From contig NZ_JAUQSZ010000003.1 of NCBI RefSeq assembly GCF_030580995.1, forward strand, positions 186,001 through 250,000: a stretch of DNA of 64,000 bases. Reading direction: 5' to 3'. Shown here piece by piece: positions 34,406 through 42,191 of the stretch. Made by a program: the position numbers and the translations under genes. Position 1 is the first letter of the stretch. Every line of letters starts with the position of its first letter. Source of the stretch: Sphingomonas immobilis (lineage in GTDB: Bacteria; Pseudomonadota; Alphaproteobacteria; Sphingomonadales; Sphingomonadaceae). Below the pieces are notes generated by a model, which was not told the DNA's origin, did no database searches, and saw only the letters and a program-made list of their open reading frames with translations.

Positions 34406-34487
34406 ACCACCGCTTCCCGGCCGCTGGCCGTCTGTTCCTGCTACCGATACGACGCCTTGGCACGTTCGAATCGACTCGATAGACGAA

Positions 34488-34502
34488 GAACATAGCAGGA
34501 AC
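34488..34502. promoter_or_regulatory. LexA box in a divergent SOS promoter region
   Basis: GAACATAGCAGGAAC (GTTCCTGCTATGTTC on the other strand) is a perfect GTTC-N7-GTTC. It lies 83 bp before the SRAP-like/imu operon and 33 bp before the canonical SRAP gene on the opposite strand, so one operator probably controls both. It shares CTATGTTC with the dnaE2 box. Confidence 0.85.
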
Positions 34503-34534
34503 GACCCGAACGACAAAGGTGGGAGCGACGGACG

Positions 34535-35134
34535 ATGTGCAACGACTACCGGCTCAATGTTGATCTCGACACGATCGCGGGGGACTTCAGCGCGCTGCGA
34601 ATCAAAATCGACTTTCCGGAGGGCGCACCCAACATCGCGGCGCGCGAGGATATCAAGATTACCGAGATCGCGCCGATCGTGCGAGCGGGGTCGCATCCGG
34701 ACAAAGTCGACCTCGTACAACGCCGATGGAGTTGGCCAAGTCCGAGCAAGAAGCCGGTCTACAACTTCCAGTCGGAAAACCGGTCGTTTGACGAGAATCG
34801 GTGTCTGATCCTGGCGGACGGCTTCTACGAATTCACCGACCCTGAACCTGTCGAGGGCGCGCCGAAAAAGCGGCTGAAGGACAAATGGCTCTTCACGATG
34901 CGGGGCCACAGGCTGTTCGCCATCGCCGGGATTTACCGCCGTCATCCCGAAGTGGGGGAGGCTTTCACGATGCTGACGGTTGCCCCCGGACCTGACATCA
35001 AGCCTTATCATGACCGGCAGATCGTCGTCCTGCCGCGCGAGGACTGGGCCCGCTGGCTCAACCCCGTCTATCCGGCGGCCGATCTGCTCAAGCCCGCGCC
35101 CGCCGGATCGCTGGAGGTCACGCGCATCCGCTAA
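34535..35134 (+). CDS. SRAP (SOS response-associated peptidase) family protein, YedK/HMCES type
   Basis: A 199-residue protein with the full SRAP signature. The catalytic Cys follows the initiator Met (MCNDYRL), the active-site Asn is in YNFQSENRSF, the Glu in DGFYEFTD and the His in PYHDRQIVVL. Proteins of this family form a covalent crosslink to abasic sites in single-stranded DNA, protecting them during replication. The gene starts 33 bp from a LexA box and is divergent from the imu operon, so it is very likely SOS-induced. Confidence 0.92.
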   Translation: MCNDYRLNVDLDTIAGDFSALRIKIDFPEGAPNIAAREDIKITEIAPIVRAGSHPDKVDLVQRRWSWPSPSKKPVYNFQSENRSFDENRCLILADGFYEFTDPEPVEGAPKKRLKDKWLFTMRGHRLFAIAGIYRRHPEVGEAFTMLTVAPGPDIKPYHDRQIVVLPREDWARWLNPVYPAADLLKPAPAGSLEVTRIR

Positions 35135-35254
35135 GCAGACGCGCGCAGCGCGCGCGCCGATGGTTTCGATCGGCGGACGGACCTTTCCGTGCCGAACACT
35201 CGTTTGCGGGTGGCGCGGCGCAATCTCGCGTGCGGTGCGAGGAAAGGTGCAGCC

Positions 35255-35536
35255 ATGAACACAACGACATTGAAGGGCGAGGGGCAGGAAATCGGCGGCA
35301 GTCTCAAGGAGGCCGCAGGCAAGGCGATCGGCGACAACGGATTGGCCAGCGAAGGCTTTGCCGACCGGATTGCCGGCTCCGGAAAACAGGTCATCGGTGC
35401 GCTTACCGACGCGCTCTCCGACCCGCAGACCCTGTTCGACAAGGCGAAAACCTTCGCCCGCGAGCGCCCTTACGCCACGGCGGCGCTGGTCGGCGTCCTG
35501 GGTCTGGCCACATTCAACACGCTGCGCGGCAAATAA
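35255..35536 (+). CDS. CsbD-like stress protein with a membrane helix
   Basis: 93 residues from the ATG at 35255 (AGGAAAGG upstream). The first half is CsbD-like (LKGEGQEIGGSLKEAAGKAI), with Gly/Lys/Asp-rich amphipathic segments. The last 25 residues form a membrane helix (YATAALVGVLGLATFNTL). CsbD proteins are induced by general stress in many bacteria; the molecular role is unknown. Confidence 0.75.
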   Translation: MNTTTLKGEGQEIGGSLKEAAGKAIGDNGLASEGFADRIAGSGKQVIGALTDALSDPQTLFDKAKTFARERPYATAALVGVLGLATFNTLRGK

Positions 35537-35869
35537 ACGCCGAGGGGACTGGCGGGCGGCGTTTCTCGCGCCGTCCATCAGCCTCCGCGCTTTCAGGCAG
35601 AGGCCTCATGCCGACAGAGCCGCCAAGCTTCCCAACCATCGCTCGAGCGACCCAAGCGCGCCCGGCGCTATGCGATCGTCGGCGGACAACGCGGCGTGCT
35701 GTTTCAACCCGAGCGCGCAAGTGTCGCCCTACCGCCAAATCCGTTTGGGCCAGGACGAGGCGGCCACGCGCGCCTCATCACGCGAACATCGTAAGCGCCA
35801 CGTATCACGGCCGCCCGTTTCGACGGGTGTTGGCCAGAGGCGCAGCACATTCTCCGAAGACATATCAAC
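35537..35869. other. 333-bp intergenic stretch
   Basis: No supported gene. The region lies between the CsbD-like gene and the PAS/LuxR regulator and should hold the promoter of the latter. The open frames through it are arginine/serine-rich and look like antisense or non-coding translation. No GGAAC or LexA motif was found. Confidence 0.4.
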
Positions 35870-37351
35870 ATGCCTGACGGGCAGCATCAGCCGGATCAGG
35901 CTCAACTGCACGCGATCGTGGAAGGGTTGAGCGACGGCGTCATCCTGATGGACCCCGATGGTCGTATTGTCTGGGCGAACGACGCGGCGCTCAGGATGCA
36001 TGGATGCACAGAGCTTCAGGAATTGGGCGGAACGGCGACGGGATATCGGAACCGGTTCGATCTCCAGCTTCGCAATGGTCAACCGATGGCCGCGAGCGCC
36101 TATCCCTTGGCGCGCCTGTGCCGGGGAGAAACGTTCGAAGACGTCATCGTCGATGTCCGCAAAGCGCATCAGAGGGAGCCCGACTGGGTCCACCGCGACC
36201 GCGGGCTGGTGCTAAACCGCGACGGCAAGCCCGATTGTCTGGTCCTGATCCTATGCGATGCGACCGAAGCTTATGAGGCGGAAGAACGCTTCGAGAGCAT
36301 GTTCAACGCAAATCCTGCTCCGGCGTTGATCGTTCGGCTTGCGGACTTGCGCTATGTGCGGGTCAATGAGGGGTTCCTCGATTTGTCGGGATGGGACCGC
36401 GATCAGATCATCGGACGTTCGCTGTATGAGGTCGACATCCTCGGTCAGGCTGCGGAAAAGGACAAAGCGAAGGCGCTTCTCGCGAACGGCGAGACGATAC
36501 CGCAGATGGAGGCGGACCTGCCGCTGCCAGACGGCGACAGCAAGCTTGTGCTCCTGGCGGGGCATCCCGCCGAAATGCCGAACAACGAGCCATGCATGAT
36601 CTTCACCTTTGCGGATCTTGAACCGCGCCGCCGCGCGGAGATGGCGCTGCGCCAGAGCGAGGAGCGGTTCGCGACCGCCTTCCGGTTCGCACCGGTGCCG
36701 ATGCTGCTCACCAGTCTCGACGGTCACCGCATCCTCAACGTCAATCACGCTTTCCTCGCGCTGACCGATTGGGGACATGACAGCGTCGTCGGCCGCAAAC
36801 CCGCCGAGATCGAACTGTTCGAAAGCTCCGCGACACGGCGCGAGATCGAGAAGAAGGTGTCGGAGAGCGGGTCCTTTCGCGGCTACGAACTCCAGGTGAA
36901 GACACGCACCGGCGCGCTGGTGACCTGTCTGGCCTCGGCGGAGACCGTTTCGATCAATGGCCAATATTGCATTCTCGCCGCGTTCCAGGACATCAGCGAC
37001 CGCAAGCGCACCGAGCTCGATCTCATCGCCGCCATCGAAGCGGCGATGCAGGATTCAAGTTGGCTCAGCCAGAAGATCATGGACCGGCTGGCGGCGCTTC
37101 GGGACCCCTCGCCGTCGGGCAAGGCCGCGCTGCCGATCGTATCGCTGACCGCACGCGAGCGCGAGGTGCTGGGGCTCATCACGCAAGGCAAGACCGACGA
37201 CGCGATCGCGGAAGCGCTCTCGCTGAAGCGCAACACCATACGCAATCACGTCGCGCGGCTTTACGCCAAAATCAATGCGCACAGTCGTGCCGAGGCCATC
37301 ATCTGGGCGCGCGACCGCGGGCATCAGCTCGGGTTCGATCCCCACCATTAA
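35870..37351 (+). CDS. PAS-PAS-PAS LuxR-type transcriptional regulator
   Basis: A 493-residue soluble protein. PAS domains lie at about 12-125 (VEGLSDGVILMDPDGRIVWA), 140-255 (FESMFNANPAPALIVRLADL) and 262-385 (FATAFRFAPVPMLLTSLDGH, ending in FQDISDRKR). A LuxR-type HTH follows at about 422-485 (LTAREREVLGLITQGKTDDA). The architecture is of a one-component sensor that reads a small molecule, redox state or light through PAS cofactors and binds DNA directly. No phospho-acceptor receiver is present. Stress genes follow downstream, which may be targets. Confidence 0.88.
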   Translation: MPDGQHQPDQAQLHAIVEGLSDGVILMDPDGRIVWANDAALRMHGCTELQELGGTATGYRNRFDLQLRNGQPMAASAYPLARLCRGETFEDVIVDVRKAHQREPDWVHRDRGLVLNRDGKPDCLVLILCDATEAYEAEERFESMFNANPAPALIVRLADLRYVRVNEGFLDLSGWDRDQIIGRSLYEVDILGQAAEKDKAKALLANGETIPQMEADLPLPDGDSKLVLLAGHPAEMPNNEPCMIFTFADLEPRRRAEMALRQSEERFATAFRFAPVPMLLTSLDGHRILNVNHAFLALTDWGHDSVVGRKPAEIELFESSATRREIEKKVSESGSFRGYELQVKTRTGALVTCLASAETVSINGQYCILAAFQDISDRKRTELDLIAAIEAAMQDSSWLSQKIMDRLAALRDPSPSGKAALPIVSLTAREREVLGLITQGKTDDAIAEALSLKRNTIRNHVARLYAKINAHSRAEAIIWARDRGHQLGFDPHH

Positions 37352-37359
37352 GTGCGCGA

Positions 37360-37379
37360 ATGGGTGCCGACGCACCCAT
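37360..37379 (+). terminator. Hairpin after the PAS/LuxR gene
   Basis: ATGGGTGC-CGAC-GCACCCAT forms a perfect eight-base stem with a four-base loop, nine bases after the stop codon. No T-run follows, so it may act with Rho or as an mRNA end stabiliser. Confidence 0.5.
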
Positions 37380-37470
37380 CGATGGGGTGCCTGCGCATCT
37401 TTGAGGGCAGGCAGCGCGCCCTTATTTCTCCACCATCCGGGCCACTGCCCGGTCTGAAAGGAGAACGGCA

Positions 37471-37728
37471 ATGTCTATTCTTGCATGGATCGTGCTCGGC
37501 CTCGTCGCGGGCTTTATCGGCAGCAAGCTCGTCAATCGCACCGGAGAAGGGCTGCTGCTCGACATCGTGCTGGGCGTCGTCGGCGCGGTGGTCGGCGGGT
37601 TCCTGTTCAATCAGTTCGGCGCGTCCGGCGTAACGGGTCTGAACATTTACAGCCTGCTCGTTGCCGTCGTCGGCGCTGTCGTCGTGCTCGTGCTGTACCA
37701 TCTCGTCGTCCGCGGCACCGCACGCTGA
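37471..37728 (+). CDS. GlsB/YeaQ/YmgE-family stress membrane protein
   Basis: An 85-residue protein of three membrane helices (MSILAWIVLGLVAGFIGSKL, LLLDIVLGVVGAVVGGFLFN, LLVAVVGAVVVLVLYHLVV) with the glycine pattern of the transglycosylase-associated family. AAAGGAGAA precedes the ATG. Family members are often under general stress control. The molecular role is not known. Confidence 0.85.
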   Translation: MSILAWIVLGLVAGFIGSKLVNRTGEGLLLDIVLGVVGAVVGGFLFNQFGASGVTGLNIYSLLVAVVGAVVVLVLYHLVVRGTAR

Positions 37729-37792
37729 ACATTTACGGATTCCAGAACGTCACGGACCGCCTGGCACGACGCCGGGCATAGGAGAGATCATC

Positions 37793-38383
37793 ATGACAGA
37801 GACAATTACAGGCTTGTTCGACCATTACGGCGACGCACGCCGCGCGGTTCAGGATCTTGAGGCTGCGGGCGTCCCGCACCGCGACATCAGCATCGTCGGC
37901 CATGACAAGGACGGTCCCGCCGCGGAAGCCGCCGAAGACGCTGGCAAGGGCGCAGGTATCGGTGCTGCTGTCGGCGGCGTGGGGGGTCTGCTGGCCGGTC
38001 TTGGCCTGCTCGCCATTCCCGGCATTGGCCCGGTCGTAGCCGCCGGCTGGCTGGCGGCAACGGCGGCGGGTGCAGCGGGCGGTGCCGTTATTGGCGCGGC
38101 CGCGGGCGGCCTGGTCGGCGCACTGACCCATGCGGGCGTTCCGGAGAAGGACGCGCACGTCTATGCCGAGGGCGTCCGCCGCGGCGGCACGCTTGTGACT
38201 GCCAAGGTCGACGAACCCTTGGTGCCGACGGCGCGCAACATTCTGAGCGACGACCGCACCGTCAACGTGGCGGATCGCCGTCAAGCCTATGAAGCGCAGG
38301 GCTGGAGCAAGTTCGACGGAGCGGCGCCGGCCTATACCGACGACGCCATCGCCGCAGAGCGAAGCCGCTACGACCGCGTCTAA
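37793..38383 (+). CDS. General stress protein with YflT-like start and glycine-zipper core
   Basis: 196 residues from the ATG at 37793 (GGAGAG upstream). The first 45 residues match the general stress protein 17M/YflT start (TGLFDHYGDARRAVQDLEAA, VPHRDISIVGHD). Residues 50-115 are a long Gly/Ala-rich hydrophobic zipper, able to insert into or associate with membranes. The C-terminal part is hydrophilic (GVPEKDAHVYAEGVRRGG). It follows the GlsB-like gene by 64 bp and may share its transcript. Confidence 0.75.
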   Translation: MTETITGLFDHYGDARRAVQDLEAAGVPHRDISIVGHDKDGPAAEAAEDAGKGAGIGAAVGGVGGLLAGLGLLAIPGIGPVVAAGWLAATAAGAAGGAVIGAAAGGLVGALTHAGVPEKDAHVYAEGVRRGGTLVTAKVDEPLVPTARNILSDDRTVNVADRRQAYEAQGWSKFDGAAPAYTDDAIAAERSRYDRV

Positions 38384-38409
38384 TCGCCCTCTTCCGAAGG
38401 AACAGCCTT

Positions 38410-38718
38410 ATGCGTATCGCTCCGATAGCCCTGCTCGGGGTCGCCTTGCTGGCGACGCCCGCACTGGCACAAGTCGCACCGGCAAAAAACAATGTCGCGA
38501 TCAAGGACACCCACACCGTCGATGACGGGACGTCCCGCAGCGGCGCCAATTCGTTCACACAGGCTCAGGCGCGCGAACATATCGCTAAGTCCGGATTCAC
38601 GAACGTTTCGGCGCTGACCAAGGATAAGCACGGCGTCTGGCGCGGCACCGCGCGCAAGGGCGGCCGCACGCTGCACGTGGGTCTCGACTTCAAGGGCAAC
38701 GTCTCGACCGGACGCTGA
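38410..38718 (+). CDS. Exported PepSY-like small protein
   Basis: A 102-residue protein with a signal peptide (MRIAPIALLGVALLATPALA, cut after AQ). The mature part has one small alpha/beta domain (FTQAQAREHIAKSGFTNVSA, WRGTARKGGRTLHVGLDFKG) like PepSY-type periplasmic proteins. AAGGAA precedes the ATG. A strong hairpin follows the stop. Function unknown. Confidence 0.7.
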   Translation: MRIAPIALLGVALLATPALAQVAPAKNNVAIKDTHTVDDGTSRSGANSFTQAQAREHIAKSGFTNVSALTKDKHGVWRGTARKGGRTLHVGLDFKGNVSTGR

Positions 38719-38726
38719 CGCAGAGG

Positions 38727-38754
38727 CGGCGGCCCATCGACTGATGGGCCGCCG
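38727..38754 (+). terminator. Strong GC hairpin after the PepSY-like gene
   Basis: CGGCGGCCCATC and GATGGGCCGCCG form a perfect twelve-base stem with a GACT loop, eight bases after the stop codon. No T-run follows; it is still the clearest end-of-unit signal in this block. Confidence 0.6.
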
Positions 38755-38813
38755 CTGTCCCGGTTGCCTGATCGCCGTCGCTCGGGGCCAATTCGCGACG
38801 TGGGAGACCATCG

Positions 38814-39224
38814 TTGGATAGCTTTTTCACCCGAGTAGCGTCGCGCAGCGCGAGCCTGATGGGTCAGCCTGTCGCGTTCATCATCGCGACCAGCTGTTGC
38901 ATCCTTTGGGCCGTGACGGGCCCGCTCTTTCATTATTCCGACACCTGGCAACTCGTCATCAACACCGGTACGACCGTGCTGACATTCCTGGCGGTCTTCC
39001 TGATCCAGAATAGTCAGAACCGCGACGGATCCGCCATCCAGGCCAAACTCGATGAATTGATGCGCGCGATCCCCAATGCGCGGCCGGAGTTCATCGGTAT
39101 CGAACATCTGACGGATGCGGAAATCTGCGCGATCCGCGACGCCCTGGAGCGCGAAGCGGGCGCCGGGTCTAACTCTGCCGCGTCTGCGGATGGCACGGTC
39201 GACGAGCTGCTGTCCCGACGGTGA
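38814..39224 (+). CDS. Low-affinity iron permease family protein
   Basis: A 136-residue protein with a TTG start supported by GGGAG eight bases upstream. Two membrane helices (GQPVAFIIATSCCILWAVTG and LVINTGTTVLTFLAVFLIQN) are followed by NSQNRDGSAIQAKLDEL, the signature of the Fet4-like low-affinity iron permease family found in bacteria. A cytoplasmic acidic tail follows. Despite the name, transport by the short bacterial forms is not well shown. Confidence 0.82.
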   Translation: MDSFFTRVASRSASLMGQPVAFIIATSCCILWAVTGPLFHYSDTWQLVINTGTTVLTFLAVFLIQNSQNRDGSAIQAKLDELMRAIPNARPEFIGIEHLTDAEICAIRDALEREAGAGSNSAASADGTVDELLSRR

Positions 39225-39361
39225 GGAAGCTGGTGCTGGTAACGGCCCAGCGGCACGCCGGGTGAGTGCCGCAACGAAGCCGCCCGAACTGAAGACCAGA
39301 AGCACATAGTCCTTAGGCGACCCCACCGCCGTTCAGGGGAGCGCCGCCGCCTCCTTAAACA

Positions 39362-39502
39362 TCATTTGGTGGTCGGCTTTTGGTCATCGTGAAGATGGTC
39401 GTCCTTGCCGTCATGTTCGGTGCTACCCTCGTCCTCCCCGCCCTTGGGCTCATAGGGTTCTGACGCTGTATCCTCACGCTGTTCGGCGGGTTCGTTCGGC
39501 AT
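39362..39502 (-). CDS. Very small acidic protein
   Basis: A 46-residue frame. The ATG at 39502 has AAGGA upstream. Its composition is strongly acidic and Pro/Glu/Asp/His-rich (EPYEPKGGEDEGSTEHDGKD), like the two following hydrophilic proteins. It has no predicted fold. The good ribosome site and matching composition of its neighbours support it as real. Confidence 0.5.
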   Translation of the reverse strand: MPNEPAEQREDTASEPYEPKGGEDEGSTEHDGKDDHLHDDQKPTTK

Positions 39503-39537
39503 GATGTCATCCTTCAAAGTTTGAGCGTCGCACGCGA

Positions 39538-39771
39538 TCAATCGGTGCCCTCGTCGGGATCGATATCGCGCCCCGCCTGCGCCAGCTTTTCGGTCTTGTG
39601 GGGATCGTCCTCATCGACATCCCGCGCCTCTGGGGGCGTCCCGCCCGCCGGCTCGGGATAGTCTTCCGGCTTCACCGAACTCTGGTTCTTCACCGCCTGC
39701 AGATCCGCGACATCGCGCGCGTCGCCACCCTTATCGAAGCTGCCGCCCGGCTTGTTTGGTTCGTCGCTCAT
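39538..39771 (-). CDS. Small hydrophilic acidic protein
   Basis: A 77-residue protein without hydrophobic segments, rich in Asp, Glu, Pro and Gly (EDYPEPAGGTPPEARDVDED). AGAGGACA precedes the ATG. It is likely intrinsically disordered. It lies in a minus-strand run of three such genes; a desiccation- or osmotic-stress-like role would fit the composition but is not shown. Confidence 0.6.
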   Translation of the reverse strand: MSDEPNKPGGSFDKGGDARDVADLQAVKNQSSVKPEDYPEPAGGTPPEARDVDEDDPHKTEKLAQAGRDIDPDEGTD

Positions 39772-39816
39772 GTCTTGTCCTCTCGAGTGGGTCCGGCCTT
39801 CAGGCGGTCCGGAAAA

Positions 39817-40128
39817 TCACGCCCCGCCGGGGGTAGCGACGTCAAAGTCTTCGCCCGGATTGCCGCCGCCCGCACCGGCACCGCTATCGCTGACCTTGCC
39901 GTCCGCAGGCACGGCACGGCGCTGCTGCCCGGCGCGCCACGCCGCCTGTCCGGCGCTGTCAAATTCCTGCCCGGAATAGCCGCTGCCCGTCCCAATCGCG
40001 CCGATGTCGTCGTCTGCCGGCGCGTTCATCGGCGCACGCACGCCGATGTCCGGGCCGATGTCCTTTTCGCCGCGAGGTTGGAGCTGATGCTCCACACCGT
40101 CAGGACTGCGGGTCTTTTCGATTGGCAT
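39817..40128 (-). CDS. Small hydrophilic Gly/Asp-rich protein
   Basis: 103 residues from the ATG at 40128 (AAGGAAAA upstream). Low-complexity, charged and glycine-rich (GAGAGGGNPGEDFDVATPGG), no membrane helix, no recognised domain. It is the first gene in the run of three disordered small proteins at 39362-40128. Confidence 0.55.
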   Translation of the reverse strand: MPIEKTRSPDGVEHQLQPRGEKDIGPDIGVRAPMNAPADDDIGAIGTGSGYSGQEFDSAGQAAWRAGQQRRAVPADGKVSDSGAGAGGGNPGEDFDVATPGGA

Positions 40129-40226
40129 GAGCTTTTCCTTCGCTCTTCCAACGCGCCAGAGACCAGAATGGCCACATGGCGGAAAACGCGGTCGCCATTG
40201 CCGCGGGCGCGCGCGACCCGGCTGCA

Positions 40227-40988
40227 CTAGAGCGCGTCGCTGCGCAGGAGGCGTTGAAGTGAGAGGGTATCTGTGGTGGCGGCGCCTGAGGCCGTATTGT
40301 CGAAAATAGACCAGCACCGGGATCCCGCCGCGCCCTCCGCAACGATCGAGCGTGCGAGCAGTTCGAGACGTTCAGCATCGTAGGGAGAATAATAGATGCG
40401 AGGTGCCCCGTGGAGACGATGATAGCGCAGGCCGCTCCATCCGCCGGGCTCCGCGCCATCCGGTAGCAGAACCGGGTCGGCAGCGACGCGGGCGACATGC
40501 TGCGCGAGCATGGCGGCGGTCGCACCGTCGCCTGCCCAGCTGGCATGACGTGGCTCGCACGCAAGGCCCAGGTCCGGACCGACCCGCCCCCGCACCATCT
40601 CGAAGAAGCTGGTTGCGGTAGCGGCATCGAACGCGAAGCTGGGGGGCAGCTGGAGAAGAAGCACCTCGAGCTTCGATCCCAGCCCGCCTGCCTGATCCAG
40701 AAAGGTTGCGAGAGCATCGTGCGCGTCGACCAGCTTGCGACCGTGGGAGATATCTTTCGGAATTTTTACCGAAAAGCGAAAATCGGGCGGCGTGCTGGCC
40801 GCCCAGCGTTCGTAGGTCGCGCGCTTGTGCGGCCGGTGAAAGGAAGAATTGATTTCGACCGCCGGGAATAGCGATGCGTAGCGTTCGAGGTGTGATCCAT
40901 GAGCTGGGAACGCCTCGGTGGAAGCGCGTGGGATCGACCAGCCGGCGGTGCCGTATCTAGGTTCGGCGGCTTTCGAAGATTCGGTCAT
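40227..40988 (-). CDS. DUF72 family protein
   Basis: 253 residues from the ATG at 40988, which overlaps the upstream stop (ATGA). The DUF72 TIM-barrel-like signature is clear: RYGTAGWSIPR, YASLFPAVEINSSFHRPHK, FRFSVKIPKDISHGRKLVD, and later GLACEPRHASW and YHRLHGAPRIYYSPY. The fold resembles sugar-phosphate isomerases and endonuclease IV-like proteins. No activity is established for the family. It is coupled to a 128-residue protein. Confidence 0.85.
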   Translation of the reverse strand: MTESSKAAEPRYGTAGWSIPRASTEAFPAHGSHLERYASLFPAVEINSSFHRPHKRATYERWAASTPPDFRFSVKIPKDISHGRKLVDAHDALATFLDQAGGLGSKLEVLLLQLPPSFAFDAATATSFFEMVRGRVGPDLGLACEPRHASWAGDGATAAMLAQHVARVAADPVLLPDGAEPGGWSGLRYHRLHGAPRIYYSPYDAERLELLARSIVAEGAAGSRCWSIFDNTASGAATTDTLSLQRLLRSDAL

Positions 40989-41371
40989 TGTTGCGTGAGT
41001 GCCTCGAACCACGCGGCGTAGGGCGTGGTTCGCACCATATGTCTGTTGAGATCGGGCGCTCCATCGGTCCACCATGGTGGGCCGCGCTCACCCAGCGCGA
41101 TCTTCGCGCTGCCGACCGCCGCGTGCGCGGTAGCTTCCGTGGCCGGGTCACCCGCTTTTCTGGCCTGATGCACCGCGCGACGGGCGTCCATCAGCGCCTT
41201 GACGAGGGACGCGCGCTGCGCGGATGGCAGGTTCGGATTTGAGGCGCGCCACAGCCGCCCCCGCACAACTATGTAGCGCCCATCGGGCGTGACCGGCGAT
41301 CGTCCATCAAGGTCCCGGGAGGCCGGCTGACGGGTGTCTTCGCCCGGCCGTGGTTGGGCAACGCGCTTCAC
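40985..41371 (-). CDS. Hypothetical protein coupled to DUF72
   Basis: A 128-residue basic protein. The centre is a strand and helix pair (GRYIVVRGRLWRASNPNL, RASLVKALMDARRAVHQARK), followed by the WWTDGAPDLNRH motif and an aromatic C-terminus (TTPYAAWFEALTQQ). I know it as a conserved hypothetical type often next to DUF72 genes. The stop overlaps the DUF72 start. Possible DNA or RNA binding, not shown. Confidence 0.7.
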   Translation of the reverse strand: MKRVAQPRPGEDTRQPASRDLDGRSPVTPDGRYIVVRGRLWRASNPNLPSAQRASLVKALMDARRAVHQARKAGDPATEATAHAAVGSAKIALGERGPPWWTDGAPDLNRHMVRTTPYAAWFEALTQQ

Positions 41372-41394
41372 GGATTCACCATCGCCCGATCTGC

Positions 41395-41637
41395 TCAGCC
41401 CTTGCCGATTTCACGCCAGCTCTTTTCCTGGACGTCTACGCCGTGCTTCTTGGCGGCGGCCTTGATACGCTTCCAGGCGGCGTCGCGCTCGTCATCGCTC
41501 ACGTCCTTCACCTGGTTGAACCGGGCGATGGCGTTGCGGACATGGCTCGCATTCTCCAGCGGCTCTTTGCGCTGCTTCGCAAATGCGAACGTGCTTGAAT
41601 CGAGCGCGTCGCGGTCGGCAGTCTTGAGGTCAGCCAT
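41395..41637 (-). CDS. Small DUF6582-like protein
   Basis: 80 residues from the third codon of the open frame, because AGGAG lies six bases before that ATG. It is helical and charged (FAFAKQRKEPLENASHVRNA, FNQVKDVSDDERDAAWKRIK), a pattern I associate with DUF6582, a small family in Sphingomonadales and Rhizobiales. It follows the Nudix gene by two bases. Function unknown. Confidence 0.65.
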   Translation of the reverse strand: MADLKTADRDALDSSTFAFAKQRKEPLENASHVRNAIARFNQVKDVSDDERDAAWKRIKAAAKKHGVDVQEKSWREIGKG

Positions 41638-41639
41638 GA

Positions 41640-42191
41640 TCATCTCCTGTGGAGGCTAAACGAACGACCGCGCGTTCCGTTCGTCTCGGAGGTACCGGGA
41701 GGCACATGCGGACATGCAGGCGGGGCGCCCGGATCCTCTACATGCCTCAGCAACCGATCAATCAGCGGCGCCTGGCTTGGCAGGATGCAGTGCCGAGCCC
41801 CGGCAACATCAAACCAGCACGCCTCGTCGACCTCGGGCACCGAGCGCTTTCGCCCGCTGCGGGGCGGCCATTCGATCTCGATCATCGTGCTGACCAAGGC
41901 GGCCGGGTCCATGTCGCGCTCGACCGCGAAGCCGGCGACGATCTTTCCGGCGGCCTGACGAATTTCCCCCAAGGATATCAGCGGCTCGTCGATGACGATT
42001 CCGAGTTCCTCGGCGACCTCGCGCCGTGCTGCGGTGGCATCTTCCTCGCCGCGTTCTACCAGACCTTTCGGGAGCTGCCAGGCGCCCGCGTGTCGGTTCC
42101 GCCAGAACGGTCCGCCGGGATGCACGAGCAGCATCTCGAGCATGCCGCGCGTGTGGCGGTACAGGAGAATGCCGGCGCTTCGGGCAGGCAT
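41640..42191 (-). CDS. Nudix hydrolase
   Basis: A 183-residue protein. The Nudix box is complete: G-x5-E-x7-REVAEELGI within GLVERGEEDATAARREVAEE. The start SAGILLYRHTRGMLEMLLVH and WQLPKGLVERG are typical of the NTP-pyrophosphohydrolase group that includes the N-terminal half of archaeal and bacterial Ap4A/8-oxo-dGTP-type enzymes. It may clean up damaged nucleotides. Its start overlaps the exonuclease III stop by one base, suggesting joint translation. Confidence 0.87.
   Translation of the reverse strand: MPARSAGILLYRHTRGMLEMLLVHPGGPFWRNRHAGAWQLPKGLVERGEEDATAARREVAEELGIVIDEPLISLGEIRQAAGKIVAGFAVERDMDPAALVSTMIEIEWPPRSGRKRSVPEVDEACWFDVAGARHCILPSQAPLIDRLLRHVEDPGAPPACPHVPPGTSETNGTRGRSFSLHRR

Noticed and set aside
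34406..35578. Extension of the minus-strand SRAP-like frame to 561 codons
   Set aside because: The upstream part is antisense to the canonical SRAP and CsbD-like genes, with Arg/Leu-rich non-protein composition, and it crosses the LexA box.
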